From JAJPKK01 sp963702755 (GTDB taxonomy: Bacteria > Pseudomonadota > Alphaproteobacteria > Rhizobiales > Xanthobacteraceae), in contig CAVPDZ010000026.1 in the NCBI GenBank assembly GCA_963702755.1, forward strand, positions 122,871-186,870: a stretch of 64,000 bases of DNA. The letters are read 5' to 3'. The notes below the pieces were generated by a model. It was not told the DNA's origin and made no database searches. It saw nothing but the letters and a program-made list of their open reading frames with translations. Each line of letters begins with the position of its first letter. The stretch's first letter is position 1. A program made the position numbers and the translations under genes. Below, piece after piece: positions 30,997 to 40,709 of this stretch.

Positions 30997-31797
30997 TTAC
31001 TTCGCCGCGACAATCACCGCTTCGGTGAGAATGAAGTCCACATCGCCCTTGTTCTCCTGCGGCCGGGCGAAGGCGCGGAAGGCATCCGAGCCGTCGAGCA
31101 GCATCGCTTTCAGGCGGGCCTTGCCGGCAGCATCGACCTCCTGCTGATCCGCCCACGGGCCGAGCACCATCGGCTTGTCGAGCAGCTCCGCATGCCGCTC
31201 GGTGAGCCCGGCGTTGCGGACGAGCGTGCGCCATTCGGTGAGCGTCAGGCAGCGGACATGGCTCGGATCGCGGAATTTCTCGAACGCGTTGTATTCGTCG
31301 GCCGCTTTGGCGAGCGCCGCGGCATCGCCCGCCATCATCGCAGGGTCCGGCGAAACATTGTCGACGAGGCCGAACAAGCCGCCGGCGCGCAGCACCCGCG
31401 CGACCTCTCTCGTGAACTTTGCGACGTCGTCGAAATGATGAGGCGCGATCCGGCACGTCACGATGTCGAAGCTGCCGTCGGCGAACGGCAGCGCCTCGGC
31501 CTTGGCATCGGCGAACGAGATGTTGTGGATGTTGCGCTCGCCCGCGAGCTTGCGCGCGACGGCGAGCATCTGCGGGGTGATGTCCGAGGCGATGACGTGG
31601 GCGACATGGGGCGCAAGGGCGAGCGCCATGTGGCCGGCGCCGGTTGCGATATCGAGCGCCGTCCACGTCGGCTGCGGCGCCAACAGCTCGACGAGCCGGG
31701 CGAGGCTGCCGCCCTTGGCATGGGAGCGACTGGTCGCGTAAGTCATGGCAAACGCTCCAAACCGCTCCTGGGCGAGAGACTTCGATTTCAGTTCCAT
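30997..31797 (-). CDS. Class I SAM-dependent methyltransferase (UbiE/Methyltransf_11 type)
   Basis: 266 aa, intact. Motif I is ALDIATGAGHMALAL; then VIASDITPQMLAVARKLA, AEALPFADGSFDIVTCR and RVLRAGGLFGLVDNVSPDP. Small-molecule methyltransferase; the substrate is not deducible. Its stop faces the SDR stop 35 nt away, so it is not part of the ACP operon. Confidence 0.88.
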   Translation of the reverse strand: MELKSKSLAQERFGAFAMTYATSRSHAKGGSLARLVELLAPQPTWTALDIATGAGHMALALAPHVAHVIASDITPQMLAVARKLAGERNIHNISFADAKAEALPFADGSFDIVTCRIAPHHFDDVAKFTREVARVLRAGGLFGLVDNVSPDPAMMAGDAAALAKAADEYNAFEKFRDPSHVRCLTLTEWRTLVRNAGLTERHAELLDKPMVLGPWADQQEVDAAGKARLKAMLLDGSDAFRAFARPQENKGDVDFILTEAVIVAAK

Positions 31798-31943
31798 GGC
31801 AGGGACCTTGTGATGTCGGCGACGGTGCGGGCGCGACGTTAACGCTCTGCCGATCCTGCAGCAATGCGACCATTGCTCGGCTGTTCAATAGCGGGCGACG
31901 CATGCTTAAATGCATCCGCGGCGCGTCTGTTGGGGATTATGGT

Positions 31944-32501
31944 GTGAACGAGTTTTCTGCCGGATCGAGCGACCGGGAGCTTATCGTCCTGGTCGACGCC
32001 GAAGACGTGCCGCAAGGCGTCGCGCCGAAAATCGACGTGCATCGCCAGGGCCTGATGCATCGCGCGATCTCGGTGCTGGTGCGCAACCGTGCCGGCGAGA
32101 TGCTGGTGCACCGGCGCAGCGCGGCGAAATATCACTCGGGCGGCCTGTGGACCAATGCGTGCTGCAGCCATCCGCGCCCCGGCGAGTCGACGGCCGACGC
32201 CGCGCGACGCCGCCTCGCCGAGGAGATGGGAATCCGCACCGAGCTCAAGCCGCTGTTCACCACCCACTACCGCGCCGCGGTCTCGAACGGCTTTATCGAG
32301 GACGAACTCGTCCATGCCTTCGGCGGCACTTATGACGGCTCGGTCTCCCCGGACCCGGCGGAAGTGTCGGAATGGAAATGGATGCCGCTTGCCGACTTGA
32401 CCCGCGATCTCCGCGAGCGGCCGGAACAGTACACCATCTGGTTCCGGCACTATTTCCGCGAGCAGTCCGACGCAATTGCCGCCTGGATGAAGAACGGCTA
32501 G
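31944..32501 (+). CDS. idi: Isopentenyl-diphosphate delta-isomerase, type I (Nudix)
   Basis: Interconverts IPP and DMAPP. Metal and active-site residues: Cys in WTNACCSHPRPGESTADAAR, the Nudix-like box RRRLAEEMGI, and the Glu in DPAEVSEWKWM. Type I enzymes are found in carotenoid or bacteriochlorophyll producers among alphaproteobacteria. The GTG at 31944 is preferred because it gives 185 residues, close to the family, and GGGGA lies 8 nt upstream; ATG 31902 would add 14 residues. Confidence 0.9.
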   Translation: MNEFSAGSSDRELIVLVDAEDVPQGVAPKIDVHRQGLMHRAISVLVRNRAGEMLVHRRSAAKYHSGGLWTNACCSHPRPGESTADAARRRLAEEMGIRTELKPLFTTHYRAAVSNGFIEDELVHAFGGTYDGSVSPDPAEVSEWKWMPLADLTRDLRERPEQYTIWFRHYFREQSDAIAAWMKNG

Positions 32502-32614
32502 TCGGCGCGGGTATGTGTGGCGCGGAGCAGCCTTCTGCCCGACTTGACCCTAGCCCGGTCCGACCGGTCTACAATCATCGAGACTGGGATCGACGATCAA
32601 TTTCACTCTCCGCC

Positions 32615-32731
32615 GTCATGCCCCGCTTCAAGCGGGGCATCCAGTAACCACTGGACTATCGATTCGGGAACGGTCGTGCCCTATTGAGAAGCCAGGGGTT
32701 ACTGGATCGCCCGGTCAAGCCGGGCGATGAC
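32615..32731. repeat. Intergenic palindromic element, family B, copy 1
   Basis: 117 bp. Ends GTCATGCCCCGC and CGGGCGATGAC with internal CATCCAGTAACCAC and GTTACTGGATCGCCCG in inverted order. It ends 6 nt before the start assigned to the next gene; a related copy lies at 40563-40673. Confidence 0.8.
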
Positions 32732-32737
32732 GAGGCA

Positions 32738-35186
32738 ATGGATTCGGCCAAGGATTCGGATGTCGCAACACCAATGACTTCCATCGCAGTCGCTGCCCGC
32801 CATCGCATGAATGATCCCGGCGCACTTCAAAGCTCAAGCGGCGTCGGTGCCTCGGTTCCGCGCAAGGAGGACGAGCGGCTGCTGACCGGCCGCGGCCAGT
32901 ACATTGCGGACTTTCGCATGGCGGGGGCGCTGGAGGTCGCGTTCGTGCGCAGCACCGTGGCGCACGGGCGAATTCGCGCGATCCACATCCCGGACGCGGT
33001 CGCCGACAAGGTGTTCACGGCGAAACACCTTGTCGACGTGAAGCCGATCCGGGCAGCGACGGCGCTGCCTGGCTTCAAGCATTCCTCCGAACCCATCTTG
33101 GCGTCGGAGAAGGTGCGGTACGTCGGTGAACTTGTCGCCATGTGCGTCGCATCGTCCCGCGCCGAAGCCGAAGACATCGCCGGGACCGTGCAAGTCGACT
33201 ACGACGAGTTGCCGGCCGTCAGCGATCTGATCGCTGCCCGCGAACCCGGCGCGCCCCTCGTCCACGAGGAGTGGGGCGATAACGTATTTTTGCAGGTGCG
33301 CGTCGACGCCGATATCGACTCCGTCGCGCGCACGGCGCCGATCGCGGTGACGCGTGAGTTCCGCACCTCCCGGCAGTGCATGTTTCCGATCGAAGGCCGC
33401 GGCTGCCTCGCTTACCGGGATGCGCGGCTCGGCTACCTCACGATCGTGTCGTCGACCCAGATGCCGCATATCGTGCAGATCGGTCTCGCGCATTGTCTCG
33501 GCGTCGCCGACAGCGCCATCCGCGTGATCGCGCCCGATGTCGGCGGCGGCTTCGGCTACAAGGGCCTGCTGCTGCGCGAGGAGGTCGCGCTGGCATGGCT
33601 TGCCCGGCGGCTCGACCGACCGGTGCGCTGGCTCGAAGATTGCCGCGAGCGGCTTGACCGCGAACCCCAATTGTCGGGAACATTGGTATCGCATCACCGG
33701 ATACGCCGATCGCGATGGGCGACTGCTCGCGCTCGATTGCGTGGCGAGCGTCAATTCGGGCGCCTACTCGGTCTTTCCGACGTCCTCGGCGTTGGAAGTC
33801 TCGCAAATCGCGAGCCTGCTTCCCGGCCCCTACGACTTCAAGCTCTATCGCTGCCAAGCCTACGCCGTCTCGACCAACAAATGCCCGATCCTGCCTTATC
33901 GCGGCGTGGCGCGCACCGGGGTGTGTCTCGCCGTCGAAGCGGTCATGGATGCGATCGCCAACGAGGCCGGCCTCGAACCGCATGAGGTCCGCACGCGCAA
34001 TCTCGTGCGCGCCGATCAGATGCCGTTCACCAACATCGTCGGCAAGTTCTTCGACAGCGGCGACTATCCCGAATGCATGCGCCGGGCGGTCGCGGCAATC
34101 GATGTCGCTGGTATCCGCCAGCGTCAGAAGCGAGGCGAGCCCGACGGTCGCCTCATCGGCGTCGGCATCTCGATCTTCTGCGAGCAGGGCGCGCTCGGCA
34201 CGTCCGTGCTCTCCGGCTGGGGCCGGCCGATCGTGCCGGGCTACGAGCAGGCGAGCGCCCGCCTCACCATCGACGGCGACGTCGAGATCAGGGTCGGCAC
34301 GCACTCGCACGGCCAGGGTCACGAGACGACGTTCGCCCAGATCGCGCATGAAGTTCTCGGCGTCGACCTCGACCGGATCAAGATCCTGCAGGGCGACACG
34401 CTCTATAGCCCGTTCTCGACCGGCACCTATGCCTCGCGATCGATCGTGATGGGCGGCGGTGCGGTTGCCCGCGCCGCGCGCGCGCTCGCGGAACGCGCCA
34501 AGCCCATCGGCGCGTGGCTGATGCAAGCGGATAAGGCGGACGTCCGTGTTGAAAACGGCGCGGTGGTCGGACGACAGGCGAGCATTTCGCTGCGGGAAAT
34601 TGCTCACGTCTGGTATCTGCAGCCGCACCAGCTCCCGCCGGACGTTGATCCCGGCGGACTCGAAGTCACCACCGGCTATCGCGCGGGACGCGACAGCGGA
34701 ACGTTCAGCTATGCGGCGCATGCGGTGGTCGTTGCCGTCGACCCGCAGACCGGCTTCATCGAGTTGCTCGATTACGTGGTGGTCGAAGACGGCGGCGTGC
34801 TCATCAATCCCATGATCGTCGACGGCCAGATCGAAGGCGGCACGGTGCAGGGCATCGGCACCTGCCTCTATGAAGTGATGCCCTACGATCGCCAGGGTCA
34901 GCCGTTGGCGGCAACGCTCGCGGACTACCTTCTGCCCGGCGCGACCGATGTGCCGAACATCCGCATCCTGCACATGGAGACGCCGTCGCCGCACACCGAA
35001 TTTGGCGTCAAAGGGATCGGCGAGGGTGGTGCGGTGGGCCCGCCGGCAGCCATCGTGTCGGCGGTCAATGACGCGCTCAAAACCGTGGGCGCGGAAATCT
35101 ACGATGTGCCGCTGACGCCCGAGCGCGTTCTTGCCGCGATCGACGCCGCCATCAAATCGAGCAACATCGCCGGCGTGACCGGATAG
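32738..35186 (+). CDS. Molybdenum hydroxylase large subunit (xanthine/aldehyde oxidase family), copy 1 (one frame break)
   Basis: About 815 residues, cytoplasmic, binding molybdopterin cytosine dinucleotide. N-terminal domain: VGASVPRKEDERLLTGRGQY. Mo-domain: IAPDVGGGFGYKGLL, the active-site loop LPYRGVARTG (not the CODH loop with Cys) and the catalytic Glu in GVKGIGEGGAVGPPAA. The frame breaks near 33670, between WLEDCRE and a resumed NPNCREHWYRITGYADRDGR. Family members hydroxylate N-heterocycles, aldehydes or CoA-thioesters. No FeS or FAD subunit gene lies in the window. The start is uncertain (32738, 32774 or 32810). Its 3' end overlaps the opposite paralogue by 88 bp. Confidence 0.87.
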
Positions 35187-37450
35187 CGGGTGAGGCGCAC
35201 GCCGTAGGGCTGCAACGCGTCTTCGATGGCGGAGACCACGGCGGCAGCGGCGGGAATGGTGCCGACCTCGCCGGCACCCTTGGCGCCGAGCGGATTGAGC
35301 GGTGACGGCGTTTCTTTGTAGAGCGTGTCGAACATCGGAAAGGTCGGCGCCGTCGGCATCAGATATTCGGCGAAGCTCGTCGTCAGCGGCTGGCCGGCGT
35401 CGTCATAGCCCATCCATTCGAGCAGTGCGTTGCCGACGCCGTGGGCGATGCCGCCATGGACCTGGCCGTCGACGATCAGCGGATTGACGAGAACGCCGAA
35501 ATCCTGGAGCGCGACGTAGCGCAGGATGCGCACTTCGCCGGTCTCAGGATCGACCTCGACCTCGGCCGCATGACAGGCGTTGGCGTAGGCCAGCTGGTCG
35601 GTGCGGAAGTTGCGGCTCTCTTCCAGCCCGGGCTCCATGCCGGGAGGAAACCCGTAGCCGGGCGCGCCTTGCAGGATGCGCGCAAGCTCGCCGAGCGGAA
35701 CGCCAAGCTGCGGCGCGCCGACGACCTGCAGGCGCCCATCGACGAGCTCGAGATCGGCTTCGGCGACCTCGAGCACGTGGCTTGCCAGTGTCTTGGCCTT
35801 GCGCGCGACCGCCTGCGCCGCGAGCTTGACCGAGGAGCCCGCCGTCACCGTCTGGCGGCTGGCGAAGCCGCCAAGCCCGACGGCAACTTTGCCGGTATCG
35901 CCCGCGATCACCTGCACGTCGGCCGGTGCGACGCCAAGTTCGCCCGCGCAAATCTGCGCAAGCGCGGTCTTCAGGCCTTGGCCCATGGCAGCGGCGCCGG
36001 TGAACACCGAGATGCGGCCCGAGGGCGCGACGCGCACGACGCCGGACTCGAACGGCCCGCGCCCGGTGCCTTTCATGGCATGCGCAAGCCCCATACCGAT
36101 CAGCCGGCCGTCCGCGCGCGCCGCCGCTTGGCGCGCCGGAAATCCATCCCAGTCAGCGGCGGCGAGCACCGCGGCTTGGCACGCGGGGTAATCGCCGCTG
36201 TCGTAGACCACGGGGGCGCCCGCACGCGTCTTGAGCGGCTTGGTGTAAGGCAACTTCTTGGCCGGGATCAGATTGCGCCGGCGCAATTCGGCCCGCTCGA
36301 TGCCGACTTCGCGCGCGGCGATATCGATGAGCCGCTCCATCACGAACGAGGCTTGCGGATAACCGGCGCCGCGCACGGAGGAGACCGGCACCTTGTTGGT
36401 CAAGGTGACGGCGACGTCCATGGCGAGCGCCGGCACGTCATAGGGGCCCGTCAGCGTCGAGGCCGAATTGTACGGCAGGTTCACGTCCTGGAGTGCGTAG
36501 GCGCCAAGGTCGTGCAGCAGGCGTCCTCGCAGCCCGAGAATGCGGCCATTGCCGTCGAGCGCCATCTCGATCGACCAATGCTGGTCGCGCTCTTGGACGG
36601 CGCCGAGGAAATGCTCACGCCGGTCCTCGATCCATTTCACCGAGCGGCCGAGAAGTTTCGCGGCGGCAACGACAGCGACGTCTTCCGCATAGACGCACAG
36701 CTTCGGCCCAAAGCCGCCGCCGACATCCGGCGTCGCGACGCGGAGCCAATTGTCGTCGAGCCCGAGTATCGAGGCGAGGGTGTTGCGGAGGTCGTGCGCC
36801 TTCTGGGTCGAGGCAAAGACCGTCAACGTATCGTCAGCTTTGCGGTATTCGACGGCGATGCCGCGCCCCTCCATGGAGTGGCCGCCTCCGCGATGCGGCC
36901 AAAAACCTTCGCGCACCACATGGGCGGCAGCGCGGAACGCACCGTCCGCATCGCCGAAGGCGACCTTATAAGTGGAGATGACGTTGGACGACACCTCGCG
37001 ACGCACTGGCGGCGCCCCTGCGACCGCCGCCTTGCGACAATCGGCCGCCGATGGCATGACGTCGTAATCGACCTCGACCAGCGTCGCCGCATCCTCGGCG
37101 ATGTAGCGCGACTTCGCGAGCACGATCGCCACCGGCTCGCCGACATAACTCGCCTCGCCGTCGGCAAGCGCGAAGGCCCAGCAGCGGTCGAGCGCCGCGC
37201 CCGAATTGGAGGTGCGGATCATGCGGCGCTTTGCCATCACCGGCGCAAGATCGTCAAGCGTGAGCACCGCGACGACACCCGGCAATGTCCGCGCCGCGCC
37301 GCAGTCGATCTTGCGGATCAACGCATGGGGATGCGGGCTGCGCACGAACGCCGCTTCAAGCGCGTCGGCGACCGCCACGTCATCGACGTAACAACCGCGG
37401 CCGGTGAGCAGCGCATGATCTTCAAGCCGCGGCAGACGAGCGCCGATCAT
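35099..37450 (-). CDS. Molybdenum hydroxylase large subunit, copy 2
   Basis: 783 aa, intact. Same fold as the facing gene: MIGARLPRLEDHALLTGRG, TPDVGGGFGPKLCVYAEDV, the active-site loop SSVRGAGYPQASFVMER and the catalytic Glu in LGAKGAGEVGTIPAAAA. It lacks the CODH Cys loop, so aldehyde, heterocycle or hydroxyaryl substrates are likelier. The receptor gene upstream ends 1 nt before its ATG, so it belongs to the minus-strand aromatic-acid locus. The last 29 codons lie antisense to the end of copy 1, yet both tails match the family. Confidence 0.92.
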   Translation of the reverse strand: MIGARLPRLEDHALLTGRGCYVDDVAVADALEAAFVRSPHPHALIRKIDCGAARTLPGVVAVLTLDDLAPVMAKRRMIRTSNSGAALDRCWAFALADGEASYVGEPVAIVLAKSRYIAEDAATLVEVDYDVMPSAADCRKAAVAGAPPVRREVSSNVISTYKVAFGDADGAFRAAAHVVREGFWPHRGGGHSMEGRGIAVEYRKADDTLTVFASTQKAHDLRNTLASILGLDDNWLRVATPDVGGGFGPKLCVYAEDVAVVAAAKLLGRSVKWIEDRREHFLGAVQERDQHWSIEMALDGNGRILGLRGRLLHDLGAYALQDVNLPYNSASTLTGPYDVPALAMDVAVTLTNKVPVSSVRGAGYPQASFVMERLIDIAAREVGIERAELRRRNLIPAKKLPYTKPLKTRAGAPVVYDSGDYPACQAAVLAAADWDGFPARQAAARADGRLIGMGLAHAMKGTGRGPFESGVVRVAPSGRISVFTGAAAMGQGLKTALAQICAGELGVAPADVQVIAGDTGKVAVGLGGFASRQTVTAGSSVKLAAQAVARKAKTLASHVLEVAEADLELVDGRLQVVGAPQLGVPLGELARILQGAPGYGFPPGMEPGLEESRNFRTDQLAYANACHAAEVEVDPETGEVRILRYVALQDFGVLVNPLIVDGQVHGGIAHGVGNALLEWMGYDDAGQPLTTSFAEYLMPTAPTFPMFDTLYKETPSPLNPLGAKGAGEVGTIPAAAAVVSAIEDALQPYGVRLTRYPVTPAMLLDLMAASIAARTRSGVSGTS

Positions 37451-37451
37451 C

Positions 37452-38432
37452 TCAATTCGCGATGGCCTTTGCGGCTTTGGCGACGATGTCCTTCGGCGTG
37501 GCGTAGACTTCCGAAAGCAGCGCCTGGATCTCGCGCGCCGTCACCGGAACGATGTCGACCTGCGCCTTCTCGGCATCGGCCAGAAAGTCGGGGTCCTTCA
37601 TGGTGGCCTCGAAGGCGGCGATCAGTGCCTGATGGCGATCCGCCGGGATCCCGGGCGGCGCCACGTACGGCCGGGCCATCGCCTGGCCGGTGAGGATGAG
37701 GCGCAGCATCTTCGCCTGTTCGTCGCCCTTGGCGAGATCGGTGACGGCCGGCACGTCGGGAATGTCAGCTTCTTTGCGCAGGCCGAACTGCACCGGCATG
37801 TTGACGCGCTTCGACTTGATCCAATCCATGTGGCGGGCCTTGGCGGTGCTCCACGACACGCCGCACATGCCGTTGACCTCGCCACGCTCCATCGCCAGCG
37901 TCGCATCGTTGGTGCCGGGATAGCCGCTCACGAGCTTGAGCTTGGCGCCGAACATGTTGCGCAGCACGTTGGCGAAGATATCGGGATCGGCATCTTTGCC
38001 GAGCCCGCCCATGGTGAACGGCTTCGCCAGCATGTCGCTGAAGGTCGCGATCTGCGACGTCTGCCACGTCATGCAGACGCTGACGTCCGAGGAAATGCTG
38101 CCGAGCCAGGAGAACCGCGTCGCATCGAACGGCGCATTGATGAGGAGCGGCGCCACCACCATGCTGCGCGAGAACGTGCCGATCACGGTGCCGTCTTTGG
38201 GTGCCGCATTATAGAGATAGAGCGTCGCCCGCTCGCTCCCCGCGCCCTCGCAATTCTGCGGCAGGACATTGGGCTGGCCCGGAATATGGCGACCGAGATG
38301 GCGCGCTAGCAGCCGGGCATAAAGGTCATAGCCGCCGCCAACGGAAAAGCCGATCACCACGGTCACGGTCTTGCCGCGGTAGAAGTCCGAAACGGCATCG
38401 GCGCGCGCCGGAGCGACGGCGGCGCCAGCCAT
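37452..38432 (-). CDS. Bug/TctC-like periplasmic receptor (start uncertain)
   Basis: Mature part starts at about ADAVSDFYRGKTVTVVIGFS and carries VGGGYDLYARLLARHL and QNCEGAGSERATLYLYNAA, then two lobes ending EVYATPKDIVAKAAKAIAN. It is a divergent Bug protein with Cys residues in the binding region. The first in-frame ATG, at 38432, gives too short a signal. The hydrophobic stretch LTAPATLVAAMAGAAVAPAR begins upstream with no good start codon before the repeats at 38561, so the true start is near 38480 or hidden by a frame error. Translation is probably coupled to the Mo-hydroxylase gene 1 nt downstream. Confidence 0.8.
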   Translation of the reverse strand: MAGAAVAPARADAVSDFYRGKTVTVVIGFSVGGGYDLYARLLARHLGRHIPGQPNVLPQNCEGAGSERATLYLYNAAPKDGTVIGTFSRSMVVAPLLINAPFDATRFSWLGSISSDVSVCMTWQTSQIATFSDMLAKPFTMGGLGKDADPDIFANVLRNMFGAKLKLVSGYPGTNDATLAMERGEVNGMCGVSWSTAKARHMDWIKSKRVNMPVQFGLRKEADIPDVPAVTDLAKGDEQAKMLRLILTGQAMARPYVAPPGIPADRHQALIAAFEATMKDPDFLADAEKAQVDIVPVTAREIQALLSEVYATPKDIVAKAAKAIAN

Positions 38433-38560
38433 CGCGGCGACAAGCGTCGCCGGTGCGGTAAGTCTCGCAACGAGAGCACAAGCACGCCGCCAGCGCGGTG
38501 CTCGCGGGGATCTATCCCCGCTCGGAACACAGGGCGATTGCAGATGGCGCGGCGTCTTCT

Positions 38561-38676
38561 TCTCCCTCCCCCCTTGTGGGGGAGGGTCGGGGTGGGGGGT
38601 CGGGAGGTGACGGCACAACTCTGCCGTATCGCCCGACCCCCACCCCCGACCCCTCCCCACAAGGGGGAGGGGAGAA
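38561..38676. repeat. Intergenic palindromic element, family C, copy 1
   Basis: Two C/G-rich arms of about 44 bp in near-perfect inverted orientation (TCTCCCTCCCCCCTTGTGGG and its complement), around a short non-repeated core. The transcript would fold into one long hairpin. Confidence 0.8.
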
Positions 38677-38704
38677 TAAACGGCGTGGCCATGCCTCAGG
38701 CGAA

Positions 38705-38861
38705 CACCCTCCCCTGGAGGGGGAGGGTCGGACTGCCGAAGGCAGTCCGGGGTGGGGTGGCAGCGCTTCAGCAAACTCAGCGCCGATGCCGAATATGTGG
38801 AAGCGTTGTCACCCCCACCCGGCCGCTGACGCGGCCGACCTGCCCCCTCCAGGGGGAGGTG
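38705..38861. repeat. Intergenic palindromic element, family C, variant, adjacent to copy 1
   Basis: Arms of about 60 bp (CACCCTCCCCTGGAGGGGGA at one end, complement at the other). The core differs from copy 1. It lies 28 bp from copy 1, so two hairpins stand side by side between the UbiD gene and the receptor. No gene is seen from 38433 to 39022 apart from the unresolved receptor start. Confidence 0.75.
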
Positions 38862-39022
38862 AATCGACGCGCGTCCACAATCAATGCCGCGCGACTGTGG
38901 TTCGTTGCGCTGCGCCCCACTATCTGACGAGCGCAAAACCTCGCGTAACAAAGCGCTCGGCACCCAGATTCAGCCCCCATCCCCTCCAACTCACAGCCAT
39001 GGTGCGGCTCCGAAGGCTCGCC

Positions 39023-40493
39023 TCAATGGCGCGGAAACAGCGCCGGGAATTTTGCCCGCAGCCGCGAGCGCAGGTCGGCGCTGACATCGACCACGGTCGG
39101 GAATGTCTTGTTGAGCTTCTTCTCATACGGGATGCACGCATCGATGAGGACGCGGTTGTTGAAGTTGCCCGGTAGGTAGAGCGGATCGCGCTTCGAGGCC
39201 CACGCCTTCTGGATGAGGTCGATGTCGGTTGCCGGATCGAAGCGCGTGCACATCGCCCACAGCACCTGGTCGAGGTCGCCGGCATCGATGTCGTCGTCGA
39301 CCACCACGGTCCATTTGCCGGCGTAGGCGCCGCCCTGGCAATTCGCCGCGATGTGGAGCGCGTTGCGCGCGTGTCCGGGATAGCGCTGCTTGATCTGGAT
39401 CGCGGTGAAGCGGGTCGCGGGGCCGGCCTCGTGATTCCAGACGCCGATGACGTCGGGGACGCCGCTCGCCTCGAGCGCGCGCCAGATCTGCGATGACCCG
39501 GCGATGCCCTTGAGGAGGCCGGTCTCGTCGACCGGCTTGTGCTGGGGCGCGCAGGTGAGGATCGGGTTGTTGCGGTGGAGGATGGTCTTCACCGTGACGT
39601 AAGGGCGCGGCACGGTGTCGTCCGAGTAGTAGCCCATCCATTCGCCGAACGGGCCTTCGGGCAGGACCTGGCCCGGCACCGTCTCGCCTTCGATCGCGAT
39701 CTCGCAGTCGGCCGGAATCGGAAAGCCGGTGTAAGGTCCGCGCACCACGTCGATCGGCTCGCCGCGCAGGCCGCCGGCCACATCCATCTCGCCGATTTCC
39801 GGCAGCGGGCTCGACGACAGCATGAACAGCAGCGGGTCCTGCCCGCACAGGATCACGACCTTCATGGGCTCGCCGCGCTCGAAATATTTGTCGCGATAAA
39901 TCCGGCCGTGCTTGCCCTCGGTGATCTGGCAGCCGATCGTCTTGGCGTCATAGACCTGGCTGCGATAGGCGCCGAGGTTGAACCAGCCTTCGTCGGGGTC
40001 CTTGGTGATGACGCAGTCGCCGGTGCCGATGAAGCGCGCGGTGTCGAGCTCATGGTGACGCGGCACCGGGAATTTCAACACATCGATGGCATCGCCCTCG
40101 ATGACGTTTTCGAGGATCGGCCCGTCCTTGACATTGCGCGGCGGCAGCGGTTTGAGGTCGCGCATGCGCTCGTGATAGCGCTGTACGATGTCGACCTTGC
40201 GGTCATGTTCGAGCGGCAGGCCGAGGGTCAGGGCGATCGCGGCGGATCGAGGAGAGCTGGCCGTAGAGCGTGCGGTAACCGGCCGGATAGCCCGGCACGT
40301 TGTCGAACAGGATGGCGGGTGCGTGGCCGCGGCTTTTCTCGGTCAGCATGTGGGTGATCGCGCCCATCTCGACGTCCCAATTGGCACCGTCGACGCGCTG
40401 AAGTTCCCCCATCTTGTCGACCTGATCGAGCCAGCCGCGCAGGCCGCGATATTGCATTCTTGATTCCGAGTTGGCCGCGGCCGCAAGGCTCAT
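39023..40493 (-). CDS. ubiD: UbiD-family decarboxylase (one frame break)
   Basis: About 490 residues. Prenylated-FMN enzyme that reversibly decarboxylates aromatic or unsaturated acids. Visible: MQYRGLRGWLDQVDKMGELQ at the N-terminus, FARFIGTG-type region (ARFIGTGDCVITKDPDEGWF), EGETVPGQVLPEGPFGEWMG and WTVVVDDDIDAGDLDQVLWA. The frame breaks near 40240; one base change joins YGQLSSIRR to LEHDRKVDIVQRYHERMRDL. Start ATG 40493 has GGAG upstream. UbiX, which makes the cofactor, is not in the window. Position between an ABC importer and a receptor/Mo-hydroxylase pair suggests uptake and ring processing of a carboxylated aromatic. Confidence 0.88.
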
Positions 40494-40562
40494 GTCGTTT
40501 TCTCCACTCAGGCGCCGCGCCAACGAGGCGCTCGATAGCATGTTGCCGACGATGCCTTCGAT

Positions 40563-40673
40563 GTCATGCCCGCGAAAGCGGGCATCCAGTAACCACCAGC
40601 TCGTATCGTAGCAAACAGGCCGGCCGTTCGCAGGCTGCGGGTTACTGGATCGCCCGCTTTCGCGGGCGATGAC
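40563..40673. repeat. Intergenic palindromic element, family B, copy 2
   Basis: 111 bp, ends GTCATGCCCGCG and CGGGCGATGAC, with the same CATCCAGTAACCAC and GGTTACTGGATCGCCCG blocks as 32615-32731. It lies between the importer receptor gene and ubiD. Confidence 0.8.
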
Positions 40674-40709
40674 ATTGTTCTGATCAAGCGACGACCAACC
40701 GGTCCCGCA

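Noticed and set aside
35441..37693. Plus-strand ORF of 750 aa over the second Mo-hydroxylase
   Set aside because: Shadow of the intact minus-strand gene, with His/Arg/Asp-rich low-complexity translation and no ribosome site.
38561..38861. CRISPR-like repeat pair
   Set aside because: Units are long palindromes, not short direct repeats with unique spacers, and no cas gene is present.
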